In this document: piece after piece, positions 1 through 11,460 of the stretch | How positions within the stretch are numbered: position 1 is the first letter of the stretch | Layout of the letters: each line of letters starts with the position of its first letter | Translations under genes and position numbers: made by a program | Origin: Cheilinus undulatus | Taxonomy: Eukaryota; Chordata; Actinopteri; Labriformes; Labridae | Reading direction: 5' to 3' | DNA: 64,000 nucleotides | NCBI RefSeq assembly: GCF_018320785.1 | Contig: NC_054880.1 | Location: 2,104,827 to 2,168,826 of the forward strand | Notes under the pieces: generated by a model | The model's database searches: none | What the model was told of the DNA's origin: nothing | The model's input: only the letters and a program-made list of their open reading frames with translations

Positions 1-1139
1 GAAATTTATGTCAACTAAAAGGTAGAATTTATTGTCATTATAAAATCCAAAAGAGCCATGGAAAAAGAAAATGACAAGAGAAGAAGCTGTTTTCCTTCCA
101 TAAGTCCTACAGTTGATCGCCTAATCAGGAGATTTTTCTTAGTAGGATTGATCAGTGAGGAAATGATCCAAGAATGATCACATGATCATTAATCCCCAGA
201 CTCTGAAGAGACATTTCTGTTCACTGTTTTCAGTTTGGATCCTTGTAAATTCACCAGTTTAGAATGTTCAATCCTGACATTACAAACTTGAAATTTTAAA
301 GTGCATGATGTAATAATTTAGGACTTTTGAACTAGAAAATTCTGAGTTCAGGTTCTTGAAAAAATACGACTTTATCATCTCGAAAAATGTACTTTTAAAT
401 GTCACCTTTTTCCAAGAAATGAGCAGATCCCCTTTATTTTGTTGGACCTTCTAGAGGGCTCTAATACTTCCTCTTACATTTCAATCATGACTCTATAAAT
501 AAAAGTTCATTATAGGCGCCCCCCTAGGGGTGCCCGGACCCCAGGTAGGGAACCTTCACATGACAACAATGTAACAGGTGTGTGTAGACTTTTAGAGCCA
601 GTGTAAAGCCAGACTACAGTCGTATGCAGCTAAAAGTTCCTGACTCAGTAAAGAGGAGTGGTACGAGGATTTTACATCCTTCCTCATGAGGATCACACAC
701 AGTAGACAGTCGTAATGACTGTCACTACTTTGGTTTGAAAAAACAATAAAAAAAAACAAACTTTAGGATCATTTAAACCAGCCTAAAGTGGTTCAATGAG
801 AACCAATCACATCTGTGGAAATATCATGGCTCTAAAAAACATCAAACATGAATAGGTTTATTGATTTTTCTACTGCTTGATACGTCTCTGTGGATTTGAA
901 GTCAAAATTTTAGGCCCGGTTTGGGCTAAATGAGTAAAACTCAACGTGTGGCTTCATTGGGATGGTTTGTGGCTCTTTTATGTCTTATTTTCAAATATTT
1001 TTCCCCAGAAAACCTTAAAAAACTTTCACCTCTGGAATGATCCATTTCAAGTCACATTAATCAGTTTGTTTCCCACTCTCATACAGGAGGCTTTAATTGT
1101 CAACCTTTATTTTTTCTCTTACTTTTTTCATTACCCTTA
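1..1139. other. Non-coding stretch, nothing recognised
   Basis: AT-rich sequence without a convincing exon or transposon. A short GC-rich block near 515-545 contains 'accccaggtagggaacc', which resembles the inner end of the hAT elements with gttcccaacc termini seen later, but no partner end was found. I see no gene here. Confidence 0.5.
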
Positions 1140-2575
1140 TTTCTAATTCTTCTCCCTTTTTATCTTTTTTTTGACACTTTTAATAAATGTTTGCCTCTTT
1201 TAGTCCATTTGTGCCACTTTGTCTTGCCAGTTTTGTAGTTTTGCCACTTTCATCCTGGGTTTTGCTATTTGCAATTCTTTCCCCTTATTAGCAATTTTTT
1301 TGGCCACTTTCACCCAATTTAAGCTGCTTTTTGACATTAAATGACACTTTTTATGTTTTTGTCACTCTTAGCAGCATTTTGCCCATTTAGTCACTTTTCA
1401 CCAATAGTTTACCACATTTTTGCCACTTTTTGACTATTTAACTCAATTTTCAACATTTTTATGCCACATTTTTTATCACTTTTTACAATTTAAGTCACTT
1501 TTCACATAATTTTATTAGCCCATTTTGCCACTTTTTGACAATTTTTATCATCTGTAACTCCTTTTTTATGTCACTTCTCACCCATTGTTGCTACTGATCA
1601 CATAATTTTTGCCATTTAAGGCCTATTTTTCGCCTATTCACCAATTTTTTGCTGCTTTTAGCCGTTTTAGTCACTTTTCATTCATTTTTGCACCTTGTTG
1701 CCCATTTTAGTCACTTATCACTATTTTTACCACATTTTTGCAGCTTTTTGACCAATTTACTTACTTTTATCTATTTTTTACTACATTTTTGCCACTTTCT
1801 GACCATTTTTATCATCTGTAACTCCCTTTTTAATGTCACTTCTTCCATTTTTTCCACTTTACACCTGTTTTTTGACAATTTATTCCAATTTTGCACCTTT
1901 TCAACATTTTTTGCTGCTTTTGGTCGTTTTAATCACTATTAATTCATTTTTACCATATTTCTGCATCTTTTTGCCTATTTTAGTCCCCATCCACTATTTT
2001 TTAACTAGATTTTTATCAGATTTTCACCATTTTAGTCACTTTTCACTGTTTTATTCCACATCTTCTGCAGCTTTTTGACCATGTTAGTCACTTTTCATTA
2101 ATTTTTACCACATTTTTGCCGCTTTTTGTCTGTTTTAGTCACTTGTTAGTATTTTTTACCACATTTTTGCAGCTTCTGACTATTTTCATCATCCATAACT
2201 CCTTTTATATATCACTTTTCCCCCATTTTTGCTACTTGTCACCTAGTTGTTGCCATTTAATGCCTATTTTTGGCCTTTTCACTAATTCTGTTTCTGCTTT
2301 TTGGCCATTTTAGTCATTTTTCACTATTTTTAGCACATTTTTTGTTGCTTTCTGACCATTTTTGTTATCTGTAACTCCTTTTTTGACACGTTTCACCCAA
2401 TTTTTGCCCTTTTATTCCAATTTTGAACCCTTATACCATTTCTTTCTGCTTTTTGACCATTTATGCCTCTTTTTATCCATTGTTGCCACTTTTCACCACT
2501 TTAAATGTGGCTATTGCAAAGGTATTTTTCAACAATTTGGCTCTTTGGTTGAGCAGTTTTCAGTAACACTGGTCT
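1140..2575. repeat. T-rich degenerate tandem repeat (ccatttttgccactttt-like)
   Basis: About 1.4 kb is built from imperfect copies of a 20-45 base phrase such as 'gccactttttgaccatttt' and 'tagtcacttttcaccattt'. The plus strand is extremely T-rich and C-containing, and poor in G. Similar blocks occur near 15.85-16.35 kb and 29.93-30.54 kb. The last lies inside a hAT element with a perfect 8-bp target duplication, so this block is probably also the expanded core of a non-autonomous hAT. Its own ends are not resolved; 'ggttgagcagttttcagtaacactgg' sequence near 2548-2573 could be a decayed end. Apparent hydrophobic open frames inside are artefacts of base composition. Confidence 0.8.
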
Positions 2576-2698
2576 AAATAATTAGTTTACTTATTTTACA
2601 GACTTTGATTCAAATATCTCATGCCATGTGTTTCTTCTTATGTCTATGCTCTCTAATGTCTTTAAAAATGTAGTTGGATTTAAAACAGTCAGACTTAC

Positions 2699-3164
2699 TC
2701 TGTGAGCTCGTCCAGCATCCTCTGCTCGTCTTCGATCTCGTCTCTCAGTCGGCTCAGCTGTTTGTGGTGAGCCTCTCTGTGGTTCTCCAGCTGCTCCTCC
2801 AGAGTTTTCTGTGCCACACAGACACAAAAACATTCAGCTATTTCACATTTCTGTGACAGAGATTCTCAGTGACGTGTTTCCTCATCACCTTTATGTCCCC
2901 ATCCCCATCGTGTCTGCCGATGTCCTCCTTCTCCTCTCCTGACATCTCGTGTTTTCTCTGATGAAAAACAAAGAGGAAAATTCCATCAAGTTAACCTATT
3001 TTTACTTGAGCTAAGATGTTTTAATGGTTAATATAAATGTGCGAACCATGAGCCTGCAGCTTAGTGAGCTCCTCAGTCAGAGCGTCCTGGCTCTCCTCCA
3101 GCTGTCTCTTCTTCTGCTCCATGTTCTGCATGTAGTCCGTCAGAGACTTGATCTTGGCCTGGTG
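2699..3164 (-). pseudogene. Kinesin-1 heavy chain (KIF5-like) remnant, three exons
   Basis: Three exon-like blocks lie in order on the minus strand. Exon A (3164-3047, 39 codons plus one base) has the stalk signature [18 protein letters not shown]. Exon B (2957-2889) reads KHEMSGEEKEDIGRHDGD. Exon C (2808-2699) reads [20 protein letters not shown] and ends at a consensus donor, A|gtaagt. I recognise these from memory as the coiled-coil stalk of kinesin-1 heavy chains; exon A looks closest to KIF5C and exon C is between KIF5A and KIF5C. B joins C in phase 0 and C ends in phase 2, as expected. The only GT donor after exon A leaves phase 1, which does not fit exon B, suggesting a small indel. 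No motor, later stalk or tail exon was found on either side. A partial duplicated copy is most likely; a live gene with very large introns is not excluded. Confidence 0.75.
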
Positions 3165-3729
3165 CTGCACAGACCACACAAAAATGTGCTGTTTGTTTTT
3201 GCTGCTCATTTCCTGCCAACATTTATATGTTCCCAATTTTTAAATATCTATTTATATTGTGGTTGACTGTCACTAGGAAGCAACCCGACTTCATCTGTCC
3301 AAACAAACATTTGTGTGTCAGCCATGTTTGTCTATTGACTCCAGCAGGAGGAAGGAAAGGTGTGCATTCATGTGTTTCATTGTCAGTCACACTGCCAACC
3401 ACTGGCCTGGCATGCATACTGCAGCAGTTTCAGGCACATTAGTGGATCTGATTGACATTTAAACACCAAACCTTTAAACAAACAAACAAACAAACAAAAA
3501 AAATGGATTCTGTTCTCAGAGGATAGTTTTTGTGTAAGAATGGCTGTAGTGATAATTATCCTAAATGTGCTGCTTTTTGACCACAAAAATAAAAATGGCA
3601 GACTTGCTGTTTGTTTTACAGCATAGGTCCAGAATGCTTTTTTGTAGAACTTAAAATAATGTAAAAGCTCAAGAATTATCAAAATCCTCAGATAATCCTG
3701 CTGCAGAGGCTGAATTTTAGAATTACTGT
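3165..3729. other. Non-coding spacer with short AAAC repeat
   Basis: Sequence upstream of the kinesin remnant. It carries a short (aaac)n run near 3477-3500. Open frames here show no recognisable domain, and no motor-domain exons of a kinesin are visible. Confidence 0.5.
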
Positions 3730-5101
3730 AGGGGGCGTTACTGAGCCAAAAAGCCATGCCCACCAATAATCATCCTATCAATCTTCTCGTTTTGCTACTG
3801 GGTGTTTTTCTGCCAAGTTTCATGGCTTTACAAGTTTTGTAAGCACTAGATAATTCTACTTTCTGTTACATGGCGAATGAAAAATTGTCAACGCCACACC
3901 ATTTTAGGTAAGGACTCTTGACCTTCAAATTTGAGTAATATCAATCTTGAGGGATGTCCCTGGGCTAATTTCAGCAGGATTTGGCCAATCTTGTAATAAA
4001 TGGAAATTTTTTAGTGAGCACCAGCCACTTTTATCACATGATGAAGCATTTCAATTTAAGGGGCCGCCATGGCCACGCCTTTGGACTAATAAGAAAATCC
4101 TGGATACCTTTGGACCTAAGACATCTCTTCTTGCTCTACACCAAAGATCAAGAAGTTTGGATGAACGCCCTCAGACGAGATAATTCAAATACAACCCCTA
4201 AAACATGGCTTTTCAAGTTTCATTGCTCCAGATGTCTTATAACCATTTGAAAAATCTACTTCCTGTTTCATGGCAAACAAAAACTCACCATGGCCACGCC
4301 TTTTAACATAGACATTTGACCATTGTATATGTGTAAGACCAACTCCTTGAGAACTGCATGAGTGAATTTCAGAATTATTTGTCCAACCATGTAGGTACTG
4401 CGATGTGAAATTCAGGAGTAGTGACTTTCTGTTGCCAGAGGGTGGCGCTACATAATTTTTTTAAATTTCAAGTATGGATGTGTTCTGGCCTGGACTGTTA
4501 CCAAGCACATGTACAATGCACAGCTGAGTTATAAACTACTTCCTGTTTACCAAAGAAATACGCAAATTTGAGGGCTCGCCATGTCCACACCTTTCGACTA
4601 ATGAGAAAACCCCAAATAACTTTTCATCATCCATGTCTCATGTAGCTCTGTGCTGAAGTACAAGTTGATCAGATGAAATCCCTCAGAGGAGTTAATCCAG
4701 ATATGACCCCTGGAAAAGGCCAAAAACAGCCCCTTTTTTGCATATTTATTCAAAATGGCAGATTTCCTGTTGGAGATAGAGTGTAGGCCCAAGAGGCTTT
4801 TTTGTACATCTCCCCAAGCCGCAACTGCACACAAAATTTCATGAATCCACAACAAAGTCAAAGAAGGGGGATTTAACTTTGAAAATTGTTAGGGGGGTGC
4901 TATTTTTGCAATTCTGAATTCTCATGTTGGAGACCTAAAAAATATAAAAATTTTCACGAGACCGGGTGTACGTGCAAAGTTTCCCGCAAATTCAGAAATG
5001 TTAAGGGTCTCAAAAGTCCATGCAATGACAGCAGATGCGTAAATAAAATAATCCTAGCAAATATAGTTAGGTCCTCGCACAACTCAGTGCTCAGGCCCTA
5101 A
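3730..5101. repeat. Interspersed fish repeat ('gggggcg...gagccaaaaagccatgccc' type)
   Basis: The block starts with 'gggggcgttactgagcc' and repeatedly contains phrases such as 'tttcatggc', 'atggccacgcctttt' and 'ggtggcgctacat'. It ends with 'gtcctcgcacaactcagtg' and 'ctcaggccctaatta'. From memory these phrases belong to a very abundant teleost repeat of unclear class, probably a non-autonomous DNA element. A related phrase recurs near 63.70-63.82 kb. No coding capacity is evident. Confidence 0.55.
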
Positions 5102-5280
5102 TTATATTTTAGCATTAAAATATCATTCGGGTTAAAGAGGTTCTACATATTGGTGTATTCACCATTGCAGAAACGTAAAAAATGATTTTGGTAATTACCA
5201 ATGCTGTTAATTAAGGCAGCTGTGGCATAGACCTTACTTTGTTTAGGGTTAGGGTAGTCTAATAAATTTGTTAAGCACTG
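5102..5280 (-). mobile_element. Tc1/mariner non-autonomous element, truncated
   Basis: The right end 'aataaatttgttaagcactg' followed by TA is the reverse complement of the left end of the element at 56624-57165. About 180 bases of homologous interior follow ('ggcagctgtggcatag', 'aattaccaatgctgttaatt'). The other end is missing where the preceding repeat stops. Confidence 0.75.
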
Positions 5281-6113
5281 TATTTCAATACATATGAGAC
5301 AATTAGGTTCAGTGTAAATTTCATCTCCAAAAGAAATGATGTAAAATGTTTGTCTGGAAGAAGACGCAGCTTTTGTAGAGGAGAGAGCTGACACAGCAAA
5401 CAGTGGGGGTTTGATGTCACAATTCAGCCTTGGTACTAAGATTTTCCTGCAGTATAGGGTATTACCCCCAAGTGTTTTTCAAAACCACATTATTCAAGAC
5501 ATAGGATGGACGTTACACTTTCTGGTGTGCATGCGCAAGCACAGCGAGCAGAGCTTGGACCTTTGCAGGCGTTTCATTCAGAGAACGCTTTGAGTCGAAA
5601 AATAGAACAATGAAGACACTTTTACAGGGGAAATTATTTATAATTGCAGCGTTGTTTTCACTAGGGTTGTAATGGTAATGGTATCAAAATTTCACGGTTC
5701 AATAAGTCCACAGTACGGTATTAATTCCAGTGTCAAGAAAAAAAACAGCAAATGAGAACTTCACGTCACTTTGGTGCCACCCATAATTTGGACTTTTGGA
5801 GCCCTGCAGCATGAGAGATGTCTTTTCTGGTTTTGTTTATGTTCCTCTTGAAAATTAGCCTGACATATTTGTTTTGTCATCACTTTTATACCATCTTTGC
5901 ATTCAGGCAGAGGTGCTCCTACTAGAAACAGACCCACACTATTAAAGCATTTATTAGAAACATTCACACATTACACAGCAGATTTTCATTATGCTAATTT
6001 AAGGACTACCGTGGCTAAACACCCAAGGATACTGTATTACCCCCCCAAGCCTTTGTCCACACTCTATACCAAAAGAGTCACCAGATCGCCCAGAGAGAAA
6101 GATTCAAACTCTG
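5281..6113. other. 3' flank of ZNF-1 with hAT-like remnant
   Basis: Mostly unique sequence. Near 5655-5745 there is 'ctagggttgtaatggtaatgg' and 'cagtacggtatt' sequence resembling the terminal part of a small hAT element, without a detectable partner. The ZNF-1 transcript end should lie here, but I did not identify a convincing poly(A) site. Confidence 0.4.
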
Positions 6114-9100
6114 TCATGTTTTGGTGCAGTCTGAGGTCAGACCTCTCCTCTGACAAGGATGTTTGTGGTAGGATGACATCTGACTGAAGCGTCTGTCACA
6201 GTTGGAGCACCAGTATGGTCTCTCGCCAGTGTGGGTCCTCAGGTGAACAGTCAGGTTGCCCTTCTCCACGAAGCCGTGGCCGCAGTATTTGCAGATGTAT
6301 GGCTTCTCGCCCGTGTGGCTGCGGACGTGTCTCACCAGCGACGCCCTCCTGCCGAAGCTCTTCCCACAGACGTTGCAGGGGTACGGACGCTCGCCGGAGT
6401 GGATCATCATGTGAATCCTCAGGTTCCCCCGCAGGGTGAAGCTCTGACCGCAGACGCTGCAGCTGAAGGACGATTTTCTGTGAACTCTAAGGTGAAATTT
6501 TAGGTTCTCTGTCTGATCCAGGTGTTTCCCACACAGGCTGCAGTCTTTCAGGTGAGCTGAAGCGTGAGTGAAAAGATGACCTATCCTCTGGTAGGACTCG
6601 CCGCAGACTTTACAAATAAACGCCCCAGCAGGCTGACGAGACAGTCCAGGATCCAGCTGCTGATCAGAGGAGCTCTGCAACCTGCTGTTTGAAGATGAAC
6701 TTTGTCCTTCTGCTTCGTTCTCCTCCTCTGTTTTCCAGAATTCTGAAGGATCTCTCCAGTACTCTCCGCTGTCTTCAGTCTCCGAGCAGTCAGTGAGAAG
6801 GCGGACTTCACTCATCCCCTCTGAGCCCACGGCTGGATCAAAGTCCCCATTGACAAAGTCCTCACCTTCAGCTTCTGTTTTAATCTGAGCAGCTGACGTG
6901 CCGGTGTTGATCTCTTCTGTGTTGTTGGTGTGGTCCAGCTGGACGCTCAGGATCTGCTCATCAGGGCAGGGCTTAATCCAGGACGGCACAGGCAGAGGGT
7001 CTGAGGAGAAACATAACACAAAAAGAAAGATCAGCACACAGAGAATAAATCAGGACCAAGCAAGGTTGTCAATATGTTTGTGATACTGTGTGGTTTGAAG
7101 CAACACAATCTCCCTTATATTCATTTATGATAGTAGGGGGGGTGAGATACTGTTGATCGGTTTTGTCATGTGATAATGAATCCATTACTATCTAGTGTTC
7201 TACTGCATGTTTTTCTCAACAAAGATGAGCCTCTTTGCTTTGCTGCAGCAGTTGACAGGAGATTTTTGTCTGCGTGTTGCAAGCGTTCGTTTTTCTCCGA
7301 AGATTATTTTAAACATACTATTCCACTGGGTCAAGAAGTCCTGCTGCAGTCTTTTTAGCTTCACTTCTGACTGCACCTGCACAACCTGCAGGCACAAGTA
7401 GTCAATAGGACAATGATTAAAGTGTCCCAGTATTTTTTGTCTGATTTCAACCATATCTAAGACTGCACACACTGCAAACTCGGCTGATCTGCACAGACAG
7501 CTGGAGGGCACACGCAACAAAAACATATCAGACTGTTACCTATTGTTGCTTTTGTTGTATTTTAGCATTTCACTCCAAATTTGGCCTTTTTCCACGTTTG
7601 ACAAACATCCACAGCTGTCATCAATGCATGTCGCATCTTTTGATGATTGTCCTATGACTGTTCACCACGCAACTATCGGCCAAAGTTCCACCAATTCATT
7701 ATGTGCATCACTACTAGGACTTATGGTTGTTCCAATTCCGATACCAATATCAGAAATACGTCCAGTACCGCTTTAAACACAGGTAATGGTATCAGTGAGT
7801 ACACGGGTTTATCCACCGATCCAATACGGTTTAGTTTAGCTGTATATTTTGCTTTGTTTAGCCATGCTAAATGATAGTGCTATAAACCAGAAATCAATTC
7901 TTCTTCACTGCAAGAAAACACTGCATGCACGGGCTATTTTATTAGAACCAAAGGACCAATTGCAGCAACAAAGAACGATGGCTGCGTGACATTCTTCTCT
8001 GAATGTGATAGTTAAAATGCCTTCCAGACTGGCGCTGTTGTACATTTCACATAAAAAGGAGTAAAGATAAGTTTATATGTCCACTGTTGATGTTTTTAAA
8101 TGTGCTTGGCTTTGATTTACACACAGATAGAAGAAATGTGTTTTTGAACTCATGTTGCCACATTACTACCTCTGGTGCACATTTAACAGTTTGACTTAGA
8201 AGGGAAGACCAGAGCGTCATGCCAGGGATGTGCAAGGTCATGGCTCACGTGAGCCGGTATACATGCGCACTTTCAGGGTTCATCAAGTTGGTCTGAAATC
8301 ATTAACAGGATTTTATTTATCACATTTTAAAGCATCTTCACACACAGGCAGTAGTGGAGTCAAGACATATTTTCTCATATTCTGTCTTCAATTAAAGCAA
8401 CACCGTGGCTATTTTCTAATACCCTGGATACAGTTTTACTGTATTAACACCCATTCCTAAGTCCAGACCTGAGAACCAATGCACACAATTTACAGTTTGA
8501 AGATGAACAAACTGCAGACCTTTTAAAATACTTTTAAGTGTTAGAAATGAAGAAGCAGACTTCAGCTGACATAGGTTTGCTGCTCTAGCCTAAAACTCTG
8601 CTAATACATTTGTCCATGCAGCCAATATTTACAGCTGATTTAGGTAGATTTTTACAGCCGAATTGTCAGCTGTAAATATCGGCAGAAATGTACCAATATC
8701 ACACAAATTTTCAAGCCAATATTGTAAAACAATTAACAGAATAAATACAACTACACATGAAACAACAATGATGAAAATATGGAGGAAAAGGAAATTACAT
8801 CACAAGTAATAAACACAGTAAGGATTAGAGCTGAGTCATTGGGGAAGTAATCAAATTGCATTTTTTTTCCAATATCGTGACTGCAATTTAATATGTGATG
8901 TTTTTCAAGTTCAGTCTCTAGTGTATTTATTAACAAACAAGCAATAAACCCATCTATATTATAACTAGTAGAATAGTAGATTTTGGAAAATACAAAGTTG
9001 CAATTATTTTGGCTTGGATGCATATTTGATATTAATTACTGTACAGAAGGGAAAGACCATTTTAATTCTCATTTTGACTAAGATAACATACAAAAACAGA

Positions 9101-9829
9101 AGAAAGGAGCTTTAATACTATTCTAATAAAGACACTTGGACATTTGCAATATTTGTAATCCCTAGCATTTCTGCTGCAAAATACGTATTGACTAGTTTTT
9201 AGAGAATTTCAGATTAAAGAAAATTTGTACCATGTGCCATTTGAAAATTGCAACAGGGCGACTGCGATTTAATTTAATTTTCGATTAATGAGCTAGCCGT
9301 GAAAACGGATAGCAACCTATCAATAAAAATAAGGGTAAATTTAAAAAAAGAAAAATGGACGGTGACAATATGACTTAAGAATAAAGACAAGAAATACATA
9401 ACGCCACTTCAAAGTGGCATCACATAAAACTAATACAACATACATGTGAAATTTTAACTTTTAGGATATCTAACTTGTTTATTTAAACACTTAAGTCCTG
9501 ATTAATCGACACAGTTTTTTTAAAGGTCTCATAATTCTTCCAGGGGGCTCAGACAAACCTTCTGCCGGCTTCCACCTGCTCTCCTCGGCTCTCATGCTGT
9601 CCAGCTGCCGCCTCTGGAGCTCGATCTGCTCCCGGTACCGGGACATCGTTTTACCGAACACCTCCATGATGTCCTCCACCACCGCCGTTAACCGGTCGTT
9701 AACGAAGATCCTCAGAGTCTCCATCTCCGGCGGCGGGCTGACCTGAGGGGCCACAGCCGAGAAACCTCCCAGATCAGCGGAAGAAAAGGAACAAGGAGGC
9801 GGGGGGAACGTCTGCTGCTCCACGGACAT
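6114..9829 (-). CDS. ZNF-1: C2H2 zinc-finger protein, divergent family member
   Basis: Two coding exons, 9829-9559 and 7000-6114, are joined through a phase-1 intron (G|gtttgt donor, cag|AC acceptor), giving about 385 residues. Residues 1-35 are a Pro/Ser-rich extension absent from the other family members. Residues 36-75 match the family module (METLRIFVNDRLTA, then an acidic/basic helix). The linker carries one sumoylation-type motif (IKTE, about residue 131). Six C2H2 fingers occupy about residues 220-371. The linkers are HSGERPY, HTGEKPY and HTGERPY; the last finger ends in a Cys-containing variant (HKHPC). It is probably a nuclear DNA-binding transcription factor; its target and direction of regulation are unknown. 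It differs in fingers and exon 1 from the tandem copies, so it is an older paralogue. The start is the first ATG before the module. Confidence 0.88.
7001..9558 (-). other. Intron of ZNF-1
   Basis: A 2.56 kb intron. Near 7715-7835 are phrases such as 'ttccgataccaatatcag', typical of decayed fish hAT ends, and near 8620-8700 'gctgtaaatatcggc'-like sequence of another hAT family. No target duplication or coding sequence is preserved. Confidence 0.55.
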
Positions 9830-10721
9830 GTTTGCTTGACTTTAACCCGCGATTAAGACCTGATAAGATTTAAATTAACATCAGTACGAGTCAGTGAAAT
9901 CAAAAACTTTAAGATATATGCTCGTTGTGATCGTACAAAGTTGTTCTACCACACACAGTCTGTAGAAAAGTAAACAAAGCGGTAGAGGTCCATCTCAAAA
10001 ACACTCCGACGGGGACGACGTCTACTCATCAAAGGTTCCGCGAGCGAAACCTTCGAACCGAACTGAACACATTTCACTGTTTTCTTTGTTTTTTTTCCGT
10101 ACCATTTCAATCTGTTTGATTTTTTAATCTCATTTCCTAGCTCTTTTGTTTTTACAGTTTGTACAGCTCAACTCATACAAAAACTGATCTTTTCAAAACA
10201 GATTTTGTCTTCTTTCAAATACGCCAAACAGGAGTCAACTAGGTGCTATCTTTTAGAACATATTAATATGAACCAGTGTTTGATTCCGCAACTAAAACTT
10301 TGACTAAAAATGTTATTCAACAGCCTATTCTCCATGAGAAACACTGAACACTGGATGTTTGACGACTAAAACTGATAAAAAGTAAGTGCAGACTAAAACT
10401 AAACTAAAATTTAATTTGGTTTTTGTCAGAGATCCAAAATCCATGATATTTCTCCACTGTGGGTAAATCTTTTGAAATACATTGCATCTGTGTCTGTTCT
10501 GCCTCTCAGCTGTAGAAAGCAGAGACCCCAGGTTAGGCAGGGTACATAGAACAAACAATGATTTGGTACCAGATTTAGGCAAGATGATTCTTTGGACTAA
10601 AAGTTAAGATTAAAATGTGAGGACTTCTTATGGACTACGACTAGACTAAAATGATAAAGGGTTGAAATGACTAAGATTATGACTAAAATTGAAAATAGCG
10701 TCAAACTGATGTCAAAAATAT
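9830..10721. other. Upstream region of ZNF-1 with MITE remnant
   Basis: The first 220 bases hold CpG-containing sequence ('gacggggacgacgtctac' near 10010) where the ZNF-1 promoter is expected. From about 10290 the sequence is rich in 'gactaaaact' phrases, and the segment near 10430-10540 is related in inverse orientation to 62580-62720. This indicates a decayed non-autonomous element. Confidence 0.45.
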
Positions 10722-11051
10722 ACAGAAGAGTATAAGGGCCACTGAAAAAAAAAATTTGAGACGAATTTTTTTTTTCACTTGTGAGAAAAAAGTCAGAATT
10801 CTGATATTAAAGTCAGAATTCTGAGATTAATCTCAGAATTATGAAAAAAAAGTGAGACTTTTTTTTATTTGAAGAATAAAGTCAGAATTCTGCCTTTTTT
10901 TCTCAGAATTCTGACTTTAATCTCAGAATTCTGACTTTTTTCTCAGAATTCTGACTTTTTTCTCACAAGTGAAAAAAAAAATTTTCGTCTCCAAAAAAAA
11001 AAATTTTTCGTCTCAAAAATTTTTTTTTCAGTGGCCCCAATACTCTTCCGT
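10722..11051. mobile_element. Near-palindromic MITE with cagaattctg repeats
   Basis: About 330 bases with long inverted ends. The left side reads 'gaagagtataagggccactg' and the right side reads its near reverse complement. The core holds several copies of 'agtcagaattctgag', each centred on the perfect palindrome cagaattctg, and A/T runs. The whole should fold into a long hairpin. The TIRs support a MITE; the superfamily is not assigned. Confidence 0.75.
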
Positions 11052-11460
11052 AAAAATAAAACGGATGTGAACAAACAATATATCTGAGCAAACGCATTAC
11101 AGATACAACATTTTTGTATGAATGTTTATTGTGACACCAAAATAATTGCATCAAACCAACAATCTAATCATGACATTAACATGCCAACTTTAGGAATAAT
11201 AACAGAATGTGACTACTGACAAACATGTAGCATCTGAGGAAAAAGAAATCAAAATTCCTCCTTGAGTCATTTAAAATCAATTAACCAGTTCATCAGATGT
11301 TCAACACCAGAGGAGAGCTTTGTTAAACATTCTGAGTGTCCATTTAAGACAAGATTAATGGTGAGAGCAAGTGTTTTCTAGAGTAGAAAACACTGAGAGC
11401 AATCTGTTAAATGCATGGCCTTTAATACTTCAAAGTAGTTAGAGAACAACACCTGTATGC
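11052..11460. other. Non-coding spacer
   Basis: AT-rich sequence between the MITE and the Tc1-like element. The left end of that Tc1 element could lie inside it but was not found. No exon is seen. Confidence 0.4.

Noticed and set aside
1649-2577. Hydrophobic, Phe/Leu-rich small open frames resembling membrane proteins
   Set aside because: They arise from T-rich degenerate tandem repeat DNA and overlap in several frames.
3383-3766. A 127-aa minus-strand frame near the kinesin remnant
   Set aside because: No kinesin or other domain similarity; it spans a microsatellite and repeat edge.
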